This document shows positions 20,801 through 26,140 of a DNA stretch of 26,140 nt, piece after piece. The notes below the pieces were generated by a model, which worked only from the letters and a program-made list of their open reading frames with translations, was not told the DNA's origin and searched no databases. Numbering within the stretch: position 1 is the first letter of the stretch; every line of letters begins with the position of its first letter. This DNA is from a virus. The stretch spans positions 1 to 26,140 of the IMG/VR virus record IMGVR_UViG_3300044655_000097. One strand, given 5' to 3'. A program made the translations under genes and the position numbers.

Positions 20801-22905
20801 GCAAGTCAACGCAGCACTTCACCCAATGGCTTGGGATAGAGCATAAGGTCCCCGTGATGCTGGAGAACAGGTCCGGCAAGTACATCACCTACGGCTTTGC
20901 GAACGAGTATCCCTACTACCTGCTTGACAACTATCGCAGGTCCTCCAAGCACAACGCCATCGTCAACGGCAAGGTGAACTACATCATGGGCGGTGGATGG
21001 CAGGCAGGGGATGACTTGACCGTGGAGCAGCAGGCCCGGTTCATCAAGTTCTTCGACGGAATGTCAAGCACGGAGGACCTGAACGACATCACCGAGAAAC
21101 TGGTCTTGGACTTAGAACTATTCAATGGCTTTGCGGTTGCGGTTACTTGGTCCAAACTTGGGACCATCGCCAAGATGGAACACGTCCCGTTCGAGAAAAT
21201 CAGGGTGGACAAGGAGGAGAAGATGTTCCAAGTCGCTGACTGGTACAACGACGATATGATGCAGTTGTTCCCCAAGGTCGGGGACATCGAGAAGATTCCT
21301 GCATTCGACCCGGAGAATCGCCTCGGAAAGCAGTTGTTTTATTACAGGGTCTACGCTGCTGGCGTGAAGCACTATCCTCTCCCCGAATACATCGGGGGCA
21401 ACGCTTGGATTGAGGCAGACGTACAGGTCGCCAACTTCCACAACAACAACCTACGCAACAACTTTTGGGGCGGTTACTTGATTAATTTCAACAACGGGAT
21501 TCCTACCCCCGAAGAACAGGGGGACATTGAGCGTCAAATCAAGCGTAAGTTTTCGGGAACCGACAACGCTGGTCGCTTTGTTGTAACCTTCAACGACGAT
21601 GCAGCCAAGGCCCCGACGCTGGAACCGCTCACACCGAGCGACATGGATAAGCAGTTTGAAATTTTGAACAAGGCTATCCAACAAGAGATATTTATCGCCC
21701 ATCGTGTAACCAACCCGATGCTTTTCGGGGTGAAGACCGAAGGCCAATTGGGTGGTCGCAACGAATTGGTCGAAGCCTACGAACTATTCAAGGCGACCTA
21801 CGTCAACGACCGGGTGCAGAAAGTGGAGCGGATGATCAATTATTTGGGATCCTTTAATGGCGTTGAGGGTATGGAACTTATCCCTGTTGAGCCTATCACG
21901 GAGCGACTAAGCGAACAAGCCCTGTTGCAGATAATGACCCAAGACGAACTGCGTGAGAAAGCAGGCCTGCAACCTCTTGAGAAACCTGCTGACGTGGTTG
22001 GACCTAATCCCCAACCCGATGAGCAACCGCAAGCCGTGGAAGCCTTGCAGAGCAACGACAACATCAAGAAGTTGTCAGGCCGTGAGTACCAAAACCTGAT
22101 GCGTATTGTCAGGCAGTACATGCAAGAGAAAATCACTTTGGAAATGGCTCGGACCATGCTCTCGGCTGGCTTTGGTCTATCAGCCCAAGAGATTGACACG
22201 ATGCTCGGAGTGCAGTCCCAAGAGTTCAGCGAACCCGATGAGGATGAGGACTACGGATGGGGCGACGAAGAGTTCAAGGTCTTGGAAGTGGTTGCAAGTA
22301 AGTTCGGATGCCATGCCGACGATTACCATGTCATGCACTCCAAGCCGATGCGGTTCGACACCAACATCGAGGAAAACATCCGTTTGGCCTTTGCCGAACT
22401 GGGCGAAGAAGAGAAAGAATTGGACCTTAAGATTGAGGCTTACCGCAAGAAGAACCGGGAAGCCAGCGTTGAAGAAATGGCAAAGGAGTTCGGGGTCAGC
22501 AAGGCGAAGGTCGCCAAGCGGGTCGCCTACCTAATTACAAAAGACCGCTACCCAATCAGCCGGGCCGTGGACAAGATTGCCGAGCAGAACCTACCCAAGA
22601 ATGTCAAGGAAGTTGCCGAGCCAGTCTTGGAAGTCCGCTACAAATACGCATGGGCCACGGGTTTTAGCAACAAGGACAAAGGATCCAGCCGTGAGTTCTG
22701 CAAGGTTATGCTGGACTTAGCCGGTCAAGGCAAGGTTTACACGAGGGAGGACATCGACGGGATTAGTGCGATCATGGGATATTCCGTATGGAATCGCAGA
22801 GGCGGTTGGTATCACACACCGAGCGGAGTGAATCGCCCCCAATGCAGGCACGTATGGGAGCAGCAGTTGGTAATCCGCAAAGGCAACAAAATTTCAAAGG
22901 CATGA
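20797..22905 (+). CDS. Portal protein with extended C-terminal region
   Basis: The 702-residue protein has a portal body in about 1-400: SKHNAIVNGKVNYIMGGGW, DLELFNGFAVAVTW, HVPFEKIRVDKEEKMFQVADWY, and the LEPLTPSDMDKQF...IQQEIFIAHRVTNPMLFG segment typical of PBSX-like portals. It forms the ring through which DNA enters the head. The rest (about 410-702) is unusual: an acidic linker DEDEDYGWGDEE, a helix-turn-helix-like stretch EEMAKEFGVSKAKVAKRVAYLI near 560, and a terminal block with SREFCKVMLDLAGQGKVYTREDID and RPQCRHVW (680-687), somewhat like the ends of minor head proteins. It may combine portal and minor head functions. Confidence 0.8.
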   Translation: MSKSTQHFTQWLGIEHKVPVMLENRSGKYITYGFANEYPYYLLDNYRRSSKHNAIVNGKVNYIMGGGWQAGDDLTVEQQARFIKFFDGMSSTEDLNDITEKLVLDLELFNGFAVAVTWSKLGTIAKMEHVPFEKIRVDKEEKMFQVADWYNDDMMQLFPKVGDIEKIPAFDPENRLGKQLFYYRVYAAGVKHYPLPEYIGGNAWIEADVQVANFHNNNLRNNFWGGYLINFNNGIPTPEEQGDIERQIKRKFSGTDNAGRFVVTFNDDAAKAPTLEPLTPSDMDKQFEILNKAIQQEIFIAHRVTNPMLFGVKTEGQLGGRNELVEAYELFKATYVNDRVQKVERMINYLGSFNGVEGMELIPVEPITERLSEQALLQIMTQDELREKAGLQPLEKPADVVGPNPQPDEQPQAVEALQSNDNIKKLSGREYQNLMRIVRQYMQEKITLEMARTMLSAGFGLSAQEIDTMLGVQSQEFSEPDEDEDYGWGDEEFKVLEVVASKFGCHADDYHVMHSKPMRFDTNIEENIRLAFAELGEEEKELDLKIEAYRKKNREASVEEMAKEFGVSKAKVAKRVAYLITKDRYPISRAVDKIAEQNLPKNVKEVAEPVLEVRYKYAWATGFSNKDKGSSREFCKVMLDLAGQGKVYTREDIDGISAIMGYSVWNRRGGWYHTPSGVNRPQCRHVWEQQLVIRKGNKISKA

Positions 22906-23483
22906 AGGCACTATTCATAAGCGAAGAAACGCTGCTCGACAATAGCATCATCAACGAGAACGTCAGTTACACGCAGATACGGCCAACGGTCATCAAGGTC
23001 CAAGAGATGCGGATTCAGCCCATCGTTGGCTCTCCGTTGTACGGGGAATTGGTTACGCAGGTCGTCAGCGGTTCAACGTCTGCCCTCAACCAAACGCTGC
23101 TGGAGGACTACATTCAACCGGCTATGATTCAGTGGCTCTACTACGAGTTGCCAATGGTCCTTGCGTTTAAGTACATGAACAAGGGCATGGTCCGCAGAAC
23201 AAGCGAAGAGTCCTCGCAAATGAGCATGGAAGAGATTACCCGGCTGACCGACAAAGTGAAGAACGATGCCGAGTGGTATTCCGAAAGGATTACTCGCTAC
23301 CTGATGGAGAACCGCAATTCATACCCCTTGTGGAACTCGCCTCCTTCTGCGTTGGATACCATCTACCCGAACGCAACCAACTATCGCACCGGGATGGTCT
23401 TGGACCGCAACCGAAGGATGGGAATCAGCAACCTTGACTACCCCTACCCCTACGGACCGCTTGCTGGTTGTAATGATTGCTAA
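22902..23483 (+). CDS. Head-tail connector-like protein (DUF6712-like)
   Basis: A 193-residue protein starting MKALFISEETLLDNSIINENVS and followed by IRPTVIKVQEMRIQPIVGSPLYGELV, a pattern seen in DUF6712-type connector proteins of Bacteroidota phages, here directly after the portal gene where the first connector is usually found. A helical middle (LLEDYIQPAMIQWLYYELPMVLAFKYMNKG) and a Pro/Tyr-rich C-terminus (DYPYPYGPLAGCNDC) follow. The ATG at 22902 makes an ATGA overlap with the portal stop; the longer form from 22788 would be a portal shadow. Role: seals the portal and docks the tail. Confidence 0.65.
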   Translation: MKALFISEETLLDNSIINENVSYTQIRPTVIKVQEMRIQPIVGSPLYGELVTQVVSGSTSALNQTLLEDYIQPAMIQWLYYELPMVLAFKYMNKGMVRRTSEESSQMSMEEITRLTDKVKNDAEWYSERITRYLMENRNSYPLWNSPPSALDTIYPNATNYRTGMVLDRNRRMGISNLDYPYPYGPLAGCNDC

Positions 23484-23525
23484 CGATGGGAGCGCACAAA
23501 AAAAACATACTGAAACTGCAGACTT

Positions 23526-24029
23526 ATGTCATGGATAAAAATCAAGCAAGCCCTGCTGGACCTTGCAAATGCTCATCCACAGGTCAACTCCTTCGGGACG
23601 GGCGACCCGCTTGCGGTAGGCACGGACAACACCATCAACCTGCGAACCCCAAGCCGTGAGCGAATCGTCTATCCGCTCGTTTTTGCGGACGTGCAGTCTG
23701 CAAATACTGACGCTGGGACTTTGGACTTGGTGGTTGGGGTTTACTTTTCTGACCGTGTTGAGTCCATCAAGCCGATGGGCGGAGTGGTTTCGGGCAGCCC
23801 TACGTTGGGTTGGCAGGACAACGAGGACGAGGTCCTAAGCGACCAGTTACAAATCGCACAGGACTTCATTTCAAGCCTTACAAACGACCCAAGCGAAGAC
23901 TGGACCCTCTCATCCAGCGTGAGCCTTACGAGATTCGTAGAGAGCCGGGATGACCGCACGGCTGGGTGGCAGGCGACGATGACCTTTGAGATTCCTTACT
24001 CTCACTCGGTTTGTGAAATTCCCACATAA
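23526..24029 (+). CDS. Tail terminator or head-tail closure-like protein
   Basis: The 167-residue protein begins MSWIKIKQALLDLANAHPQVNSF and has RIVYPLVFADVQSANTDAGTLDLVVGVYFSDRV, a DNEDEVLSDQLQIAQDFISSL helix, and WTLSSSVSLTRFVESRDDRTAGWQATMTFEIPY. The order of a helix, edge strands and a final W...M.FEI strand is that of tail terminator/neck proteins. Its position after the connector supports that. A 42-base gap precedes it. A competing 57-residue frame at 23486-23659 is judged a shadow. Confidence 0.6.
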   Translation: MSWIKIKQALLDLANAHPQVNSFGTGDPLAVGTDNTINLRTPSRERIVYPLVFADVQSANTDAGTLDLVVGVYFSDRVESIKPMGGVVSGSPTLGWQDNEDEVLSDQLQIAQDFISSLTNDPSEDWTLSSSVSLTRFVESRDDRTAGWQATMTFEIPYSHSVCEIPT

Positions 24030-24040
24030 AAGACATTTAC
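24011..24040 (+). promoter_or_regulatory. ACATTTAC-type promoter, site 4
   Basis: TTGTGAAATTC at 24011-24021, ten bases, then GACATTTAC at 24032-24040, followed by AA. The 11-mer, the spacing and the AA after the box match site 3. The box ends 16 bases before the ATG at 24057, so this leader is longer than at the other sites. Confidence 0.55.
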
Positions 24041-24056
24041 AATTAAACGCTAAAAA

Positions 24057-24332
24057 ATGCCTACACCCATATTGCAACAAATGCTCGGTCAGGGCGGTAC
24101 GATGGAGTTCGTTGACGGAACCGTTACCGGCAAAAACTACGACTTCTTGATAGTCAACACCGCAGCCACATTCACAACCCTTACCGGAACTGGAAGCGAA
24201 AACCTGCTAACCGCTTACAACTTTAGTGGCAAATCCCTTTCCGCTGGCATCGTTATCAGCGGTCGCAACGGAGGCAAGATTACTGCGGTAACTCCAAGCG
24301 TCGGTTCGGTCATCGGTTTTACATTCCTGTAA
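24057..24332 (+). CDS. Small beta-rich virion-like protein
   Basis: A 91-residue protein with GGTMEFVDGTVTGKNYDFLIV, then TAATFTTLTGTGSENLLTAYNFSG, ending SLSAGIVISGRNGGKITAVTPSVGSVIGFTFL. The Thr/Gly-rich beta pattern suits a decoration or tail-fibre-base protein. No family recognised. It is the first gene behind promoter site 4 and precedes a second small protein by three bases. Confidence 0.55.
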   Translation: MPTPILQQMLGQGGTMEFVDGTVTGKNYDFLIVNTAATFTTLTGTGSENLLTAYNFSGKSLSAGIVISGRNGGKITAVTPSVGSVIGFTFL

Positions 24333-24335
24333 GCA

Positions 24336-24635
24336 ATGCTGATAGGTTACGGCTACGGCTACCCCACAAACCAACTGCTTGGCGGTGGCAATCCTTTTTG
24401 GCTTGCCTTCAACCAACGTGCAGACGCTGACGGGGCTTTGCCTGCCGAGGCTGCGGTCAATGGATGCCTCCAAACCCGATTCCTCAACTCCTTCCAATCA
24501 TACGCTTTCTTCGTCTTTTACTCTAACTCTTGGCTGCCGTTTATGCAACGGGCGAATACCGACACGGCTGACGCTGCGGAGGTTCGCTTCATCAACTGCC
24601 TCGAAGTCCGAATGTATAATCTCTTAAACGCATAG
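24336..24635 (+). CDS. Small hypothetical protein, likely virion-associated
   Basis: A 99-residue protein beginning MLIGYGYGYPTNQLLGGGNPFW. It has two related halves: RADADGALPAEAAVNGCLQTRFLNSF (28-53) and RANTDTADAAEVRFINCLEVRMYNLL (72-97). Both follow the pattern RA(D/N)....A.....NCL..R..N, so this may be an internal duplication. The sequence context is fibre genes. No known family. Confidence 0.55.
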   Translation: MLIGYGYGYPTNQLLGGGNPFWLAFNQRADADGALPAEAAVNGCLQTRFLNSFQSYAFFVFYSNSWLPFMQRANTDTADAAEVRFINCLEVRMYNLLNA

Positions 24636-24638
24636 CAG

Positions 24639-25916
24639 ATGCCTGCAAGTCCATCGCTCCTTATCGTCCCTGCTCGCTTTAAGACGGGGAAACTTTACAC
24701 CCAAATCGCTACGACTTCGGCTGGGGTTGTTCTCGGTTCATCGGGGGACTTTAACGTTACCCGTGCAACTACTGCGACCCGATATAATTCGGCTGGCTTG
24801 ATTGAGTCCGTGGCTTCGGGTGTGCCTCGCTTGGATTACTACACCAGCGGTGGAACGGCTGGCTGCCCTGCGTTGCTCGTGGAGGCGAGTGGGTCGAACT
24901 TATTGTTGCAAAGCGAGGCGTTTAATACAACTTGGACTCCTCTGGGTCTTAATGCCTTTGGTTCGGGGAGTGTTGCAAATTCAACAGGCACAACCGACCC
25001 ATTTGGAGGCACAAATTCCGATTACATTCAGGAAAACGCATCTGCTGGCACGCATATTATTTTACAAACTCCAGCAGGGCAAGTTAGCGGAACAACTTAT
25101 ACTTTTAGTTGTTTTGTAAAATCGGCTCAAAGAACACAAGTAAATTTTCTTAATAATGCGGGAGGTGGGGCTAATGCTACTTTCAATTTATCCGCAGGGA
25201 CGGCAACCTTGGGTGTAGGCGTGTCTGCCTTAATACAAAATTATGGCAATGGTTGGTATCGGTGCATCTTGACTTACACCCCAACCACAACGGCCACTTT
25301 TAATGTGCAAGTCCGACTTGCAGACGCTTCAGGCAATACATCATACACAGGAACGGGAACATCGGGACTCTACATCTTTGGCGCACAACTTGAGGTCGGC
25401 TCCATCGCCACCTCCTACATCCCCACAACCACCGCATCGGGAACACGCAACGCAGAGGTAATAACCCTATCAGGAGCAGTCAGCGGATGCATCGGGCAAA
25501 CGGAAGGGACGATTTATTTGCAAACAGATGCACTTGTTAGCGGGGCAAGTGATTTATTTTGCTTTGCAAGGGCTACAACAAACACTGTATCAATAAGCAA
25601 AAATTCTACCAATATAATTCAAGCCACCGTATACACATCTGGCCCATCGCCAGCTTTATTTATAGCAGCATCAGGCACCGTGTCAGGAAATCTGAAAATA
25701 GCGGTTGCATACAAGACTGGCGAAAGCGCTTTGTATATCAACGGGGTTCAAATTGGGACGAGTTCAACCGCATTCTCTTTTGCTGCTGCATTAACTGAGA
25801 TTAATATAAACGCGACTGGATTTTTTGAGGGGAGAGGCAACGAAAGGATTAGTGCCTTATCCCTCTACACTACTCGCTTAACCAACGCAGAACTCGCTGC
25901 CCTAACAACCCTCTAA
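24639..25916 (+). CDS. Receptor-binding or fibre protein with lectin-like domains
   Basis: A 425-residue protein. The N-terminus (1-85) is Thr/Ser-rich (GVVLGSSGDFNVTRATTATRYN). The middle (about 90-265) is a carbohydrate-binding-module-like beta sandwich ending in FGAQLEVGSIATSYIPTT, a string common in phage fibres. The C-terminal part (about 280-425), GTIYLQTDALVSG...SALYINGVQIG...ISALSLYTTRLTNAELAALTTL, looks like a concanavalin A/LamG-like lectin domain. Likely role: binding host surface glycans. Codon use shifts within the gene: 25381-25440 has 38 G+C of 60 but 25561-25620 only 20 of 60, as if the last domain came from elsewhere. Confidence 0.65.
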   Translation: MPASPSLLIVPARFKTGKLYTQIATTSAGVVLGSSGDFNVTRATTATRYNSAGLIESVASGVPRLDYYTSGGTAGCPALLVEASGSNLLLQSEAFNTTWTPLGLNAFGSGSVANSTGTTDPFGGTNSDYIQENASAGTHIILQTPAGQVSGTTYTFSCFVKSAQRTQVNFLNNAGGGANATFNLSAGTATLGVGVSALIQNYGNGWYRCILTYTPTTTATFNVQVRLADASGNTSYTGTGTSGLYIFGAQLEVGSIATSYIPTTTASGTRNAEVITLSGAVSGCIGQTEGTIYLQTDALVSGASDLFCFARATTNTVSISKNSTNIIQATVYTSGPSPALFIAASGTVSGNLKIAVAYKTGESALYINGVQIGTSSTAFSFAAALTEININATGFFEGRGNERISALSLYTTRLTNAELAALTTL

Positions 25917-25918
25917 CG

Positions 25919-26140
25919 ATGGCTACCTTCCGAAAATACGCATTCCCCAAGCAGGTCGACGCTGACAAGGTGCTGGCTCTTTGCACAGGCACGACCGCTG
26001 CGGTTTCCCTTGGGGTCTTGGACGGCCTTGTGTGCTACGACATCCTTTGGGAGGGCGACGCACCTGAAGATGCGACCCAGTACGAAACTTGGCCCGAACC
26101 AGTCGGAATCCACACCTTCGCAGGATGGGACGAGCAGTAC
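25919..26140 (+). CDS. Small phage protein, 5' part (runs off the window)
   Basis: 74 codons are open to the window end, beginning MATFRKYAFPKQVDADKVLALC and containing TTAAVSLGVLDGLVCYDILWEGDAPEDA. It starts three bases after the fibre gene stop and GC content returns to the normal level. Small proteins of this kind, with a KYAFP...AD..LA start, follow fibre genes in related phages; function unknown. Confidence 0.6.
   Translation, partial: MATFRKYAFPKQVDADKVLALCTGTTAAVSLGVLDGLVCYDILWEGDAPEDATQYETWPEPVGIHTFAGWDEQY

Noticed and set aside
23486-23659. 57-residue frame starting MGAHKKNILKLQ
   Set aside because: It overlaps the well-formed 23526 gene, and its latter part reads like a shadow of that gene (Pro/His/Gly-rich, no structure).
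1-26140. CRISPR arrays, tRNA genes, insertion sequences, integrase, lysis genes
   Set aside because: None was seen on reading both strands by eye. A tRNAscan and domain search would be needed to exclude short or divergent ones.

Overview
The window is a 26 kb stretch of a double-stranded DNA tailed phage (or prophage) that infects a member of the Bacteroidota. Every gene I can support lies on the + strand, and most neighbours overlap by 1-8 bases (ATGA, TAATG). Several structural proteins resemble types I associate with Bacteroidota phages. Gene starts lack Shine-Dalgarno sequences, and several are preceded by TAnnTTTG-like -7 boxes, the promoter signature of that phylum. A tail tube protein, a tape measure protein and a probable frameshifted tail chaperone, with no sheath gene, suggest a long non-contractile (siphovirus-like) tail. 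No integrase, holin, endolysin or tRNA was seen, so the lifestyle stays open.

Layout. Positions 1-3.6 kb hold small early or accessory genes: a VRR-NUC nuclease, an AT-rich PD-(D/E)XK nuclease-like gene, four small proteins (one DUF551-like), a stand-alone DnaA domain IV-like DNA-binding protein, a sigma-factor-like protein and three small proteins. This part carries two repeat families, including a 45-bp leader in front of two different small ORFs. Positions 3.6-6.4 kb hold the packaging genes: small terminase, a beta-class DNA methyltransferase and large terminase. Positions 6.4-9.5 kb hold a sugar-modification cassette: a tiny membrane peptide, a glycosyltransferase-like protein, a DUF3431-like protein, a SAM methyltransferase and UDP-galactopyranose mutase (Glf). 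Positions 9.5-15.9 kb hold tail genes: chaperone with a -1 frameshift site, a completion-like protein, two large tail or baseplate proteins and the tape measure. Positions 15.9-18.7 kb hold the capsid block: XkdF-like protease, scaffold-like protein, major capsid protein, terminator and tail tube. A GT4-like glycosyltransferase follows (18.7-19.8 kb), then fibre-like proteins, the portal and connector proteins (19.8-24.0 kb), then small virion proteins and a lectin-like fibre (24.0 kb to the end).

How it may work together. The most notable non-coding signal is a repeated element upstream of four structural gene blocks (10251, 15869, 19851, 24057): a (C/G)ACATTTAC box, with TTG exactly 21 bases upstream of the box in three cases. 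It looks like a variant Bacteroidota promoter that divides the late genes into transcription units, and the phage's own sigma-like protein is a candidate for reading it. In several cases the box ends only 4-7 bases before the start codon, which predicts leaderless or nearly leaderless mRNAs. Glf plus separate glycosyltransferases suggests that the phage makes UDP-galactofuranose to decorate its virion or the host surface. The order is unusual: tail genes precede the capsid block, and the portal lies about 14 kb downstream of the large terminase.
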